This document shows, piece after piece, positions 13,958-26,030 of a DNA stretch of 64,000 nt. Origin of the DNA: Aquila chrysaetos chrysaetos (Eukaryota > Chordata > Aves > Accipitriformes > Accipitridae). The notes below the pieces were generated by a model. It ran no database searches. It was not told the origin of the DNA and worked only from the letters and a program-made list of their open reading frames with translations. Position 1 is the first letter of the stretch, and the number at the start of each line of letters is the position of its first letter. The translations under genes and the position numbers were made by a program. The stretch is taken from the NCBI RefSeq assembly GCF_900496995.4, contig NC_044018.1:10316501-10380500 (forward strand), read 5' to 3'.

Positions 13958-13963
13958 TTTAAT
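13958..13963 (-). terminator. GDF7: Candidate distal GDF7 polyadenylation signal ATTAAA
   Basis: On the minus strand the sequence reads GTTTATTAAATATTTTATTG with a central ATTAAA, in a 400-bp AT-rich block that contrasts with the GC-rich DNA upstream. The plus strand also carries AATAAA at about 13949-13954, so the block could alternatively end a plus-strand transcript. Confidence 0.35.
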
Positions 13964-16900
13964 AAACTTATCTGTACAAAATATTAAAAAGGTTATTGAA
14001 GAGTATACAAGAATACTTATTTAACAAATATATACTGCTATATAATATATTCAAGAAAATATAGATTGCTGTTTACAGTTCATTTACAATCCCATATGTA
14101 CAATCTATTCAAACTTTAGAATACATACAAACAATGCATTTACACCATCACTTACAGACCTATCTTCTTTAGAGAGATTTCACACACTCAGACCTGAAAA
14201 AGCTGAACAAATACATGGATAGTTTAGAGGCACACACAGGGATACGAGTATTGCTTCAAAAATTATAACTACTAGAGATACAGCTATTGGAAATGTGAGT
14301 CCTTTTTCATTTTTTGATATTTTCCTTTCTAATCAAAGAAAAGAACATATAAATAAAACCACGACTGACCAGCAGAGAGGCTTGTTTTGTCAAAGGAGCT
14401 CCAGATAGTGTCGACTTGACTTCAGAAAAAGACCAAGCGGTGATGGGATACGTAGTGATTTAGCAAACTGGATCAACGAGCGGGGCTGATGTTGCTCCCG
14501 CCTGCATCTAAAGTGGGGAGCACCAAGAGCGGAGCAGGTCTTTCCTGCGCAGACATGCCTTTAGTTCTTGTGAGCAGCATCTCCACCGGCTTCTCCAGCA
14601 AAGAGCCGCAGCACGAAACGGAGCCGGTGACTCCAGGTGGGCAAAGCCCCTATCTACTCCTCAGGTTGTAAGAGCTTGACTGGCAAAGGCACTTCGCAAA
14701 TGCGGCTTCGACTGAAGCGCGTGGGAACACTGGATGCTCAGCACCTCAGAAACTCTAGATCCTTCCTTTTGGGCACTATTTAAGAGGTTAATCACTCACA
14801 GCACGTGGGGTGAATATAACCAACGTGATCACCCCCTTCCCTGGCTGAGGAAGGAACGAGCTGCCCCTACAAAATGCCCCATCCCCAGCTATCACCGCCC
14901 AGACAACTACTTCACTTTGGCACCTCTTTGAGGACTAAAGCCCGGCCCCTCCATGCGCAACCATCCCTTTTCCTGGCCTGCGGATGTTATTTCACGCTCC
15001 TCTGCTGACGGCTGAGCTCCTGTGAGCCCCTTGGCCCTTGGCAGTTCCCGGCACACAGCTGGCACACAGCTCCCTGGGATGACCAGCTTGGGAGCAAGGG
15101 AGCCCTAAACTTTGCCTCTTTTTTTTTTTTCCCTCCTGCTGCCCTCCTCTCTCTTTGCCAAGGCAGGATGGAGGAAATGAATGAAACACCATGGGGAACG
15201 CTACTGTCTCCCCAAAAACTGGGACCAAAGCCAACACCACAGCTCCCGGGGAGGCTGGGCTTGACCCAGCCTCTGAGTCTCGTTTGTCTGATGGCGGAGA
15301 CCTGGGTGCCACCAGCGTAGGTTAACACCGTGGCAAAGCGGAGGGCAAGGGAGACCCCAACACTCCCACCTTCCATCAGAAAAGCACTTCAGCGCGTGAC
15401 CCATCGTGAGCAGGTCCTCTCCTCCCACCGGCTTCAACCCTGCCAGACCCGTCCCCTCGCCGTCCCCCGCTCGAGGGCACAGACTGCGCCCCGGCCTCCC
15501 GCTGCCGGGACTCGGCCTTTCCTTCCCCACTCTCCCCTCGCCCACCAAACACCACAGCAAGTCTCCGCACTCCCCATCCTGAAAACCCAAAGCATGAGCA
15601 CGAGCGTCAAGGCAGAAAAAAGAGCTCACAAAAAGTACGAATGAACTAGTAAGTGGTGATGACAGAAAAATGAAGAGCAAAACCTGAAAAACCACTGAAA
15701 AATGGCTGGGTTTCATTTTCAGCCATTTCTGGGAATGGATCAAGCTTCAGGTTAAGATTTTTCAATACCGATCTCCATGAAAACGTTCTGCTGCTTCCTA
15801 TCCTGGTCTGCTCAGCCAAAAGTTAAACACGGTGCATCACCCAGCCTGCCGGTGTGCTCCTTCCCACCACCCTGCAAATCAGGCTGCTCTCCAGCGCGGT
15901 AAATCAGGGGGCTGCTCAGATGCTGGTGCCAGTAAAAGGAAAAAGCGGCCCCATGGGCTACACATGTCTTGAGGTGCAAGGCTGCAAAACATCCTTTGAG
16001 ATATAGGGTGGGGTCCTTGTGCAGTGGGTTACACCAGCAGGAGTTCCAAATTTTGGTCATTTTTTTTGAAGGTCCAGAACGCTTGCTGATAGGGCATACC
16101 TGATTTTCAGAGACGTCTTTGCACTTCTGTGTACCTCACAACACACTGTACTAGGAATAAAAAGCCTTAAAAGGCTGAATGCACCTCGTTTTACCATGGA
16201 AGACACAAACCAGCTTAGGACAAAATTCAAGGTGTCACATACACCAGCCTGGTGGAACATCTCGCTCTTTTACCAGCCATTAATTCAAAGACAGGAAAGG
16301 CAGAAAAATTCTCCCCCCACCACGCAAGGTCACAGGCTCCTGGCCATCAGCAACACTCCATCCATGGGACAGTTACTCCCCAACTCCTCTCCCTGATGTG
16401 TTTTCATGGAGGACACACTTCTGGCGTTGAGCACACTGCTGCACTCTGCTCCTGCCGCCCAGCATCCCCATTTGGACCCCACGTAGCTGTAAAGGGATCC
16501 CCGATGCCGGGGAGGCTGCTTTGATGCCAGTGGGACACACACGGTATCTCCATCTGCTGGTCATGGTGACCCAAAAGAAGGATGACGATGGTCTCAAAGA
16601 CCAGAGCCTGGTTTTGCTCACACAGGTTTTCCTGCCCACTCACCTCCCCAGAGGGTGATGTGAAGAGTGAAAAATTCACACTGCAACTCTGGTTTCACCC
16701 AGGACAGGAGACACAGCAAGCAATTTGGTGGAACTGCCCAACCAAGGTCCATGTGATTGATTGATAGCCGTTCGGTCTGACCATCTTTCAAATCCAGTGG
16801 CACAGCCCCATTTCAGGTGACAACCCCTGGGCAATACCCAGACTCTCACTGCCGTTGCCCCACGCAGGATTTTTTTCTCCCTGACACATGGCCGTGCTGC

Positions 16901-18239
16901 CCCAACGCAGACAAAAGACAAGGCACTCGTATTTCAGGACTTGCTACATGCTCAGCAGGAAACCATAACATTCCCACCAGGTTTACGCCAACGTATGAGC
17001 TGGTCAGTGGATTGGTATTCATGACGTATCTGTCACATCAACATATGTCATGTCTTTTTTGATGTGAATACCGAGATACTGCTATTGCAGACAAGCACAT
17101 CAGGCCGAATCTCATGGCAAAACTCCTGTTAAGTGTGGAGAGCAAAGCCAAAGGCATCCCCTCAGCACCCCAAGGTGCTCCGCTCCGTTTGCCCAGATGT
17201 AGCCCCATGGGACCCACATCCCCAGGGCGTCCTAAGCGATGCCCCAGCCTCTCTCATCTCTTCCCTGCAAGAGGCAGCACTGCAAACAGCGGTCTGCTGT
17301 TACGTGGGGGCCAGCACGGGTGACTCTCCCTAAACACACACTTTTGGGTTTGTGGGATAAGGGCTTAAAACTGCCAACAGTAAAAGGAACTGCTTGTTTT
17401 GCAATGGGAGCGTGACCAATAAATCACTGCGGGCCTGCCCAATTTTGTCCAGTAGCGAAAGCGGTGTAATCAAGTCGTGAGTTAAAATCCGTTTGGTGCA
17501 AATATACACAGAAGTCGCTGGCATTCAGATTTGAGCAGCAGGCTCAAGGCTTGGGGTTTGCTTTTAATCAGAAGTGGTGCCTTTCCAGTCTTTTCCTTAC
17601 GGCTATGCCAAGCATCAGCAAACAGCCAAAGAGGACATGGCTCCGTCTGCCAGCGCTGACCTGAAGTAAGGCCTCTGGGATCAATGCAGCTACACCAGGG
17701 TGAAGTTGCTGCAAGCCTGAATCAAGTCCTTTTCCATATGAACATCCTTCTCCCTGCCAAAGGATACTCATTTCCCTTCTACCATTGGATTTGAAGTAGG
17801 ATGTAAAAAAAAAAAAAAAGGGGGTGGGTGGGTGTTAGGCAATCCCCTTAAAAGAATTAAAAAACAATTACTCCTTAAAAAAAAAAAAAAAGGATAAAAT
17901 TTCTGTTTTCTGGGAATTATTTCTAGGCCAGAAGCACCCCTGGTCATCAGGCAGTTAAACTGGGCATAAAGCCATTTTGCTTCTGACTGTCCCTGCTATG
18001 GGACTCCACCAGACGGGGGGGTGGTTCAGGACACAGTGCAGGCAGCGGCTTAAGCACAGGCCTTAGTTTTACAGAGCTCAAGGAGCCCCAAGGCAAGGCA
18101 CATGCACCAGTCCTGTCCCGATCGCGCGTGCTTCCCCGAATCGCAGCCCCAGCGCTTCCCAGTCAAATGGGATCGCTCTGCGAGTTTCCCTGCTCCTGCG
18201 CAATTGCGTTCCCACGTAAGAGGGGAGGGAGCCAGTTAA

Positions 18240-18500
18240 GCGTAGATACATAGTCCTTTTCAAATGCTTTATATTTCTAGCTTCACTGTAATTATATCCT
18301 GCAGATAAAAATGGTGCTGAAGGTCAAACAAATCCTCCAGGAGAATATACTCTGCATGGAAACTATGGGGGTTTTAACTGGAAAGGTTGTATAAATACTG
18401 CAGATTGAGAACCTATAATTATCCGTTAAAATCACTCTGAGTCTACTGAATTCACATTTGTCCATGTTCAACCTCTAGTCTCCTATTTATAGTGCTCAGA
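18240..18500. other. AT-rich island in GC-rich DNA
   Basis: About 260 bp of AT-rich, non-repetitive sequence sits inside a GC-rich block (14.4-24 kb). It contains no reading frame of note and no low-complexity tract. It may be a conserved noncoding or 3' UTR element of GDF7, but that cannot be shown from one sequence. Confidence 0.3.
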
Positions 18501-21500
18501 TGTGCCCAAAAATCAGCTCAGGCAAGAGGCGACTGATCAGAACTATATTTTTCCTGGACAGTTTCTATGGTTTCAGAGGGTGATGCTCCGCGGGGGACCA
18601 GCTCTGGGGCTGGGGTGCTGGGCTGGGCTGGGCCAGTGCCGTCCTGCAGCCGATGCCCTGCTTACCTGCCTCCAAAGGCAGGATTTAATCCTCCGTGCCC
18701 TTTGCAGACACATCCCCATGTTGCTCCCCAACTCAGCAGGGCTGCAGCACCTCGGCCACAGGAACCTCCCTGCCCGGGAAAGGCTTTCGCATCCCTCTGG
18801 GATCTCAGCACCTCCGTTTGCAACGGCTCCAATAACTGCATCCCCAGCCTAATCCCACTGTTTGGGTGCAATCTCTGAATCTGCACGGGGACGGAGAGGC
18901 AGTCCTTGCCGCCAGCACATGGGCATGCAAGTCCACCCTCGCAAGGGAGGGCTGGTGGCTTTTGTTCTGGAAATATTCCTCCGGGAGCAGCGAGCAATGT
19001 GACCGCCAAGTGCTGCGGCCGATACTCTTGCCCGGGGGGGAGCGGCACAGTTACCCACCGAAAGCCCCAGCCCCGCTCCCCTCCAGCCTTGCCCTGCTCA
19101 TACGCATCCCCCCGGAGCAGCCCCAGGGAAGGAACTGCCCTTCCCTGTCCCCGTAGGCAAGCAGAAAGAGGGTACCACGCCATCCTTCGCCCTCCTGTTG
19201 TCCTCCAGAGGTTGTTTGCCCGGGAAAGGAAGAGATGCTCTTTTAATAGAGCAGCTGGCACGGTGCTGCCACCACGGGTGTGAATGCAAAGGGACGCACA
19301 GCCGCTGGGCTCACCCCGGCGGGGGATGAAGTTTGCTCTACCGCCAAACATGCCTGTTTAAGGAGAGATACCTGCAGCCGGGAGAGCCAGGACTGGTTCC
19401 CGCGTGGGCAAAACCATGGATGGCATCGCTGTCAGCAGCGGCCTCTGCGCTCTTCCCGAATCTTCCCCCTCCCCGTTTATCGTAGCGATCCAGGCTACGG
19501 GACTGCAGCGACTGAGCCACGGCTTTTCTCACCAGGGCCAGCGAAGCAATCGTGGGGTTCAGGACAGAGCCCCAGCAGCGCACAGCACCCCAGCACTGGG
19601 GTCGGGGTAAAGCATCGCGAGACCCAACCCGTCACCCTGCTCTCCGTCGGCCACCTCCAGACCTGAGGTGGGTGACGTCTGTCTGTCTGTCCATTCCCCG
19701 CAGCTGTGGCTGAAAAGGAGCCACAAGAACCGGGGTCTCTGGCATCAGCACCCCCTCGGACACGGTCCCACAGGAACAGGTCTCAGGCCACCCATTTGGC
19801 CGAGGCTCACAAGAGCCACCAGCCAGAGGGAGCTGCCAGGAGCTATATATATCTTGCCTGGATTTGAACTGCCCACGAACCTCCACCACAAATATTTGGA
19901 GGAAGGGGAGGGGGTAAAAGAAGCGAAAACATTAAAAAAAATTGTCTCAGCAGTGAGAAAAACTATCAAGCAACCAACAGCGATTGAAAAATTAGGTACT
20001 TTGAAAGCTTGGTAACTTTATAAATGACGCAGTGTTTCCAGAGCAAGCAGCTCCAGCGCTGCTCGTGCCAACCTCCTTCCCCTAACCGCCTGCGCTAAAG
20101 CCGAAGGTCAGAGGAAAGCCGTGAGCCCTCCTGCCGACCCCTCCTCACCCACTAGTTGCATCTCGCCCCCCCCGCAAATGCTGACAGTGAGAAAACCCAC
20201 TGGCATGGACCTGATTCTTCCTCTCCCCCACTAACCTCCGTCTCTGAACATCCCCCTGGGTATGTGTACACCACGCTTAATATATATTTACATTCACGCT
20301 GAGGCAGGGAGCCGGATTTTCCTCTCGGATAGGCGGATGTAAAGCCAGAGGAGCTCCATGGGTGTCAAGGAGCTTACACGAGACTTACGGGTACCACACT
20401 CGCTCCCCTGAGCTGCCACCGGCCACAGCCTGGGGATGCAGAGCAGACCTCAGTGGGGCGAGGATGGAGGGAGGCTGGGGGGGTTTAGCCCAGCAGATAT
20501 ATCACCGTTATTGATGTGCACGGTTTACTCCCTGCTGATGTACTATTTTCTTGGGGGGAGGAGGCTGTTGGACCCTCACTGAGGCTTTCCTGACCTTTGA
20601 GATCATTTGGATCTCAGTAGAGCTCATCGAGGTGACCCCCTCTCTGCCCTGGCTCGGCTCAGCCCTCCCTAGCAGAACACCCCTGCGATGGAGGACAACT
20701 GGCTTTATATAGGAAAAAAACATGTTTTCCAGCACGGATTTATCTCTCCCAAAAGCAAACTACCGTCGCTAATGATCACTGATGTTTACACGCCAACACC
20801 TTTACCGCCAGTAAAAAACAAACCATCAAAAGCAAAATCTGTGCAAATACACCTCTGGTCTAAGCCAACCCAGCCATGAAGCCGAAGTTCAGTACCTAAA
20901 GCCACCGAGGAGCAGCAGAAACGCTTGCCAGCATCCAAAACACGCCTTGGCATGGATGCAAGCCTTCTCTGATTTAAAGGCATAATTTATACTCAGCTCC
21001 CGAGTTACTAAAATCCTGTAGCCCTTTCAGCGTGGCTCAAAGCACCCCGCTTTACGTAGCAGTCTCCGAGGGCGGAGTTCAGCCGTTTGCATGGGAAATG
21101 TCCATTCCCGGCGGATCCGGGCTCCCTTAATGGAGCGGGGAAAGGCAGGCGCTCCGGGGCGGGACGGAGCTCGCTGGGAAATCGGTGCCAAAGGAAGGTA
21201 GGGTGGAGCTTAGCACTTTTTATAGAGACTATTTGCAATAAGAACCTAAGCGAAATGGCTCTTCCCCGGGGATCTTGGGAACTTTGCTTCTGTCCAGACA
21301 CACTGAGGACGGCTGTGTGACTCGTGGGCCTGATGCCGGGTGCCCAGTGTGCCTTGAAAATGGGGTTTTGTGCAGGAAAGGGAGGGCACCCACCAGCCGG
21401 TACCTCCCACAGGACATCGGCAAGAGGGCCAGCGCTTCGGCCCACCAGGAGCCAGGGCATCCCCAGCTAACACCTCCCAGGGCCGTTCCCATCTCTGCTG

Positions 21501-22284
21501 AGAGCACGAGCTCTACTTCAGACCTGGCTCTCGCTTTAGCCTCCAGTTACGGGGACCTTCTTTCCTGTCCCCAACAGCAGACTCACAAATCTCTCCCCAC
21601 TGCAAACAGGCCTGGACCAAACGATTTCAACCCCCCGTGGCCATATGTTCTCCACCCCCCACCTTCCCCCAAGGATCCCTCGTTTTTCCCCTGGCAAACC
21701 CGGGGCAGCGATTTGAAGGCAGCCAGAAAAACTCCTTTAACTCAAAGAAAAGAGCTTTCCCATCTCCCCTCCACCCCACTGCTGCAGCCGGAGGATGATG
21801 CTGGCCTGAACCCTCTGCCACAGCCACCGCTCCGTTCCCCCCCCCAGGATACCCCCTCCCCAAGACAATTTTGGCTAGACATTTTCCAAAACCTTTGGGA
21901 AAGAAGGTGTCAGCTCAGCTTGGGCAAACCAAGCGGATCAGGCAGAGCTTGGTGGCTGAGCGGGCACCCCCAGGGGCTCTGCCGGGCTGTGTGCCCCCCT
22001 CCCTGGGGGGGGGGGGGGAGCGGGCAAGGCATGGAGATGAGGGCAGCTCCGAGTGGGGAGCCCAGCCTCCCGCTGCAGCGCATCACCCTTGGCTGAGCCC
22101 CGGGAAACCTGGTGTGGGTGGTGGGCATCGCTCGTTCTTTGAGAGGGCCTGGGGGGGGGCAATCTACAGCCTCGCTGCCTGGGGGGGGGGGGCATGCCCC
22201 ATCCCTCCCGGGCTCCTGGCGAGGGTGGCCCCGGGAAGGCAGGGGACACCTGCTCCAAGCTTGGTTTTTGGAAAGGCACACATC

Positions 22285-22348
22285 AAAATGTGTATGTATA
22301 TATATATATTTTATATATATATATTTATATTTATATTTATATATATAA
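22285..22348. repeat. TA-rich microsatellite just downstream of the GDF7 stop
   Basis: The tract has runs of TATATATA and ATATTTATATTTATA units for about 64 bp, starting 55 bp beyond the GDF7 stop codon on the minus strand. It would lie in the proximal 3' UTR and offers non-canonical AATATA/TATAAA hexamers. Confidence 0.85.
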
Positions 22349-22402
22349 AATGGGGCTGGGCAGGGCAGGGCAGGGTGGGGAGGGGGAGAGCTGCAGAAAT
22401 TG

Positions 22403-23325
22403 CTACCTGCAGCCGCACGTCTCCACGACCATGTCCTCGTACTGTTTGTAAACCACATTGTTCCCGGAGTCTATGTAGAGGATGCTGATGGGGCTGAGCT
22501 TGGAGGGCACGCAGCAGCTGGGGGGGGTGGACTCCGGGTCCATGGAGTTCATCAGGGTCTGGATGATGGCATGGTTGGTGGGCTCCAGGTGCGAGCGCAG
22601 GGGAAAGTCGCAGACCCCCTCGCAGTGATACGCCTCGTAATCCAGGGGGGCGATTATCCAGTCGTCCCAGCCCAGCTCCTTGAAGTTCACGTGCAGGGGC
22701 TTCCTGCTGCAGCGGGTCTTCGCCTTCTTCCCGTGGCCTCTGCCCCCAGACCGGGCGGCGATGGTGGTCCGTCTCTTCCTCCGCTTGGAGTACGCCTCCC
22801 GGCCGGGATCGGGAGGCTCCAGGAAGGGGGGGCTGCCCAGGGCCTTGATCTTATCCCGGATCTCCTTGAAGAGGTTCTCCTTCCTCTGGGTGCGGGAGAA
22901 GGCCACGAGCAGGGCTCGCTCGTGGGGCTGCGGCCGCGGCTTGCTGAACCCCAGCTGCCGGGGGGGCAGGAGCCGTCCTGACTGATCCGAGACGATCCTC
23001 AGCAGGAAGCACAGCAGCTTGCCCGAGAGAGACCTCTCCCTCCGATCCCGCAGGGCTTCCCAGACATCAAACACCTCCCATCTGGAGGAGCCCGCGTCCA
23101 AAATGTCTGCAGCCCTGGAGTCCAGCAGCCGGGGTTCTTCGCCGTCCCGGCTTGGGCAGGTGAAGAGGAGGAGGTGGTGGAAGGTGCCCTCGGGGGACAG
23201 GGCCAAGCTCCGGTTTTCGGGGAGGGCACGCAGGACCCGCAGCTCTGCACCCGTCACCTCCTCTGCCTCGGGCAGGCTGGAGATGTCGAAGAGGTAGCGC
23301 TGCTCGGGGGCAGACGGAGAGGCAT
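22403..23325 (-). CDS. GDF7: GDF7 exon 2: prodomain C-terminal part, furin site and mature BMP-family ligand
   Basis: On the minus strand an acceptor, CTCTTCCAG, precedes exon 2, which runs 306 codons plus a split Asp codon to TAG (22405-22403). The prodomain part includes [21 protein letters not shown], an N-glycosylation site (NRS) and an [20 protein letters not shown]-like helix. A basic furin-type site RRKRR lies at 22783-22769, leaving a 121-residue mature ligand. That ligand has the seven-cysteine TGF-beta cystine-knot pattern: [52 protein letters not shown] and terminal CGCR. The sequence is of the GDF5/6/7 subgroup. GDF7 is preferred over GDF5 or GDF6 because of the flanking LDAH and HS1BP3 genes. 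GDF7 is a secreted BMP-family ligand made in roof plate and tendon/joint tissue that acts through BMP receptors. The reading phase at the 5' edge does not match the consensus donor of exon 1 (see findings). Confidence 0.95.
22406..22768 (-). other. GDF7: Mature GDF7 ligand (TGF-beta cystine-knot domain)
   Basis: This is the 121-codon segment after the RRKRR furin-type site. The seven conserved cysteines sit at mature positions 20, 49, 53, 85, 86, 118 and 120. The fourth of these, the first of the CC pair, is expected to form the inter-subunit disulphide of the dimer. A second basic cluster (GHGKKAKTR) lies just before the first cysteine. All family-invariant positions I can recognise are present. 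Confidence 0.93.
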
Positions 23326-24230
23326 CTGGAAGAGATAAAACAAAAAATAAAAAAAAAAAGGGAAAAAAAAATATAAAACCCCAGCAAACTGAAGCCAAGC
23401 TCTTGTTACAGAGGTGCAAGGGACACAGAGCTAGCGGGGGAGACCATCGCCTTGCAGCAAGGCTCTCTGAGCATCCCAGCAGGGACACAGCCCGTGTGCC
23501 CTCCATCCAGGAGCGTCACCCTGGCTGGAGGCACCGAAAAAAAATGGGGAGGAGAAGGCAGAAAGGGAGGGAGGAATCAATTCAAACAAATGGCTTCTCA
23601 TCAGCGCTCTTCCTCGGGACCCGAGGTGGCTTCTCTGCCTTCTCCCGGGTGTTTCAGTGCCTCCAGCTGCATCACTATCCTGTTTTGGCACAGAAACCCC
23701 ATCTGAACCTGCACAGCACAGTCCCATCCCCGATCAGCAGGTTGTCACTGATTTCTTCTGCCCTAAGTGTCACACACTCCCCCAGCCCCAGCCATACCAA
23801 GTGAAATGCTGTGAAAAATCTCATTTTCCCTCACAGGCAGGCACAGGCACACACGTCAGGGACACAGACTCTGTGCCTCGGGGTGTCTGATAGAGGCACT
23901 CCCAGAAGCTGAAAGTGAGCCCAGCTTGAATTTGTCACTATTTTTGGTGGATCCAAAGCCCAAACACAGACTGATTAAATATACTCGATGTGAATTAAAG
24001 GAAAAAAAAAAAACAACAAACAACCCAAAGGAGGTGAGCTTGGGGAACAAGAGATGAATGAGTCCTGGGAGGGCTGGGTTTTCTTTTTCCCCTCTCTAAC
24101 AAGAAACCTGAGCTGAGCATGCTGCAAACTTTGGTGCTGTGCCCAAGCCCCCCGACCCGCTGCCGGCAGAGCCCTGTGCCGCCGGGCTGCAGCCTGCACT
24201 GCCCTCCGGGGGGGAAAGATGTTTCTCCCT

Positions 24231-24343
24231 GTCATTTGCTATTACTGTTATTGTTGTTATTGTTATTGTTATTATTGTTATTATTGTTGTTGCTGTTGTT
24301 GCTGTTATCGTTATTACTACTACTATTATTATTTTTATTTTAA
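24231..24343 (+). repeat. TTATTGTTG-type simple repeat
   Basis: About 110 bp of interrupted TTATTG, TTGTTA and TTGCTG units, ending in ATTATTATT. It is T-rich on the plus strand and therefore A-rich in the GDF7 pre-mRNA. It gives poly-Leu/Ile frames that are not genes. Confidence 0.9.
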
Positions 24344-24810
24344 AAGCAGATCTAAAATTCCAGCAAAGAGCAGCTAAGGAGATCCCTTTGAAGAGTTCAT
24401 CTGGTTTCGTTTTGCGCTGAAACTTCCCAGGACCTGTGCGCAGTTTTCCCCCGGCTCTCCCCAGCCGGGCACTGCCCACCCTCCCACCGGAGCATCCTCC
24501 CCCCCGTCCCACCTCGCTTCCTCGCCGTTTCCCCACCAGCTTTCAGCAAAAACCTCCCTGCAAAGGCTGCCGGCAGGATACGGCCCCTGCTGGGTTTGGG
24601 GATGGGGCTTGCGTATGGGTTTGGGGATGGGGGGGGGGGGTTCTGGGGGGGTCCGCACCACCAGCCGCCGCTCTCCCACCCCCGGGGCAGCCAGCGACAG
24701 GTACCGGGAGAGGCTGGGGCTGCTTTTCAGTTTGTCTTTTCATTTTATTCGATCGGGATTTTATTTCTTTTTTCCCCAGCCGAGCAAGCTTCGCCGGCAG
24801 GGCGCAATGT

Positions 24811-24838
24811 GTATATATATATATACATATATATGTTA
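24811..24838. repeat. TA microsatellite
   Basis: A short run of about 28 bp of alternating TA with one CA interruption, within the GDF7 intron and followed by an A8 run. Confidence 0.85.
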
Positions 24839-24985
24839 AAAAAAAATTAAGTACGCATATGTGTTTATTTGATTATTATCATTAGATACGCGGGTCTGAA
24901 GGGGGCAAAAGGGAGGGGGGGGAGAGGGAGAAGGGGACCAAGCTGCCGAGCTCAGCCGGCTCCGGAGCTCTGCGGCAGCCTCCCA

Positions 24986-25063
24986 CGGGGCACCGCGACG
25001 GGCCGGGACGGGGAGGGAGCGCGGCCGCGCTCCCTCCCCGTCCCGGCCCGTCGCGGTGCCCCG
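24986..25063. repeat. Perfect 78-bp spacerless palindrome
   Basis: Reading outward from the centre between 25024 and 25025 (inside GCGGCCGC), all 39 bases of each arm are exact complements. The first mismatch is 24985/25064. The arm contains GGGACGGGGAGGGAGCGCGG. The element is almost entirely G/C and lies in the GDF7 intron. It could form a cruciform or long hairpin, or could be a fold-back artefact of sequencing or assembly. Confidence 0.95.
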
Positions 25064-25299
25064 GGGAGTTTTTCGGGCTGCAAAGGCTCTGGCAGGGCTT
25101 CTCCCTCCCGATCCCGGGGATGCTGCGCGGAGAAGCTGCCCCTAAACTGCACCGTACACCCTGCCCCCCCCCCCCGGGTGCCGGGCAGCGCATCAGGTGG
25201 CGGGAGGTGCCCGCAGCCCTGCCCGCCCTGTCCCGGCTCGGCTGCACCTCGCCCCCCCTCCCCAAGAGCATCCCCAGCCCCGAGCGTCATCCTTGACCC

Positions 25300-26030
25300 C
25301 GGCTGCATATGTGCAACCCCATCGCCATCCCCGAGCCCAGGCTCAAGCACAGCCCCGTGCTTATATCTCCATCGGCAACCCTTTTCCCCAACTCCCGGCA
25401 CGAGCCCTTTTTGCCATCCCCACGGCGACCCCAACCTCACGCCCACGCACGGCCCCGTTCCCACCCCTGTCCCCAGCCCCGTTCCCGTGCTCAAACTCAC
25501 GCACGGCTCCATTCCCGTCGAAGGACTGACGCGCAGCCCCTACCCCGGGAAGCTCCATCTGCATCCCCGCACGCTCGCTACCCCGTCCCACGCAACCACC
25601 CCGCGCTCGAACCCACGCACAACCCCGTTCCCCAGCCAACGCACGGGCCCCATCCCGGGCACGACCCCGCGCCCAGACCAACGCGCAAAGCTCCAATCTC
25701 CGTGTGCAACCACGGCCCCAAACCCGGGCTCGAAGGAACGCGCAACCCCGTCTCCCCAAACCCACGCGCAAGCCCGATCCCCGCACCCACGCACAAGCCG
25801 CAGCCCCATCCCCATACCCGCGCACAGCGCCGTCTCCATCCCCAGGCTCCTTCCCAAGCCCCCTCCTCATCCCCAAGCCCCTTCCCAAGCCCCATCCCCA
25901 TCCCCAAGCCCCTTCCCAAGCCCCATCCCCATCCCCAAGCCCCTTCCCCATCCCCAAGCCCCTTCCCAAGCCCCTTCCCAAGCCCCGTCTCCATCCCCAA
26001 GCCCCATCCTCAAGCCCAAGCCCGTCCGCA
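25300..26030 (-). repeat. C-rich degenerate minisatellite (G-rich in GDF7 pre-mRNA)
   Basis: From about 25830 the plus strand consists of near-tandem units such as CCCCAAGCCCCTTCCCAAG and CCCCATCCCCATCC. From about 25310 to 25830 there are more diverged units built on CCCCGTTCCC and ACGCACGGCCCC. The complementary strand, which is the GDF7 sense strand, therefore has dozens of GGGG runs separated by short loops. This is a strong candidate for DNA and RNA G-quadruplexes. Confidence 0.85.

Larger units (their letters stand above)
13935..22402 (-). other. GDF7: Candidate long 3' UTR of GDF7
   Basis: This 8.4 kb follows the GDF7 stop codon on the minus strand and holds no recognisable exon on either strand. 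On the minus strand the distal end (about 14350 to 13935) is strongly AT-rich with TGTA and TTTGTACAGATAAG-like motifs. It ends with an ATTAAA hexamer at 13963-13958 (read on the minus strand) about 15-30 nt before a plausible cleavage zone. That looks like a vertebrate terminal 3' UTR. No minus-strand AATAAA was seen between there and the stop, although AATATA-type variants occur at 22290-22350. The interior is GC-rich and includes an AT-rich island at 18240-18500 and poly-A tracts near 17803 and 17876. One continuous 3' UTR is an inference; the interior could equally be intergenic. Confidence 0.4.

Noticed and set aside
18662-19351. 229-codon minus-strand open frame
   Set aside because: It lies in GC-rich noncoding DNA, is Gly/Arg/Pro-rich, and has no recognisable domain or splice context.
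21275-22096. 273-codon open frame on the plus strand
   Set aside because: It lies antisense to the probable GDF7 3' region, has no domain, is Pro/Ser-rich, and there is no promoter or splice context to support it.
22400-22981. 193-codon plus-strand open frame opposite GDF7 exon 2
   Set aside because: It is a shadow of the GDF7 coding strand.
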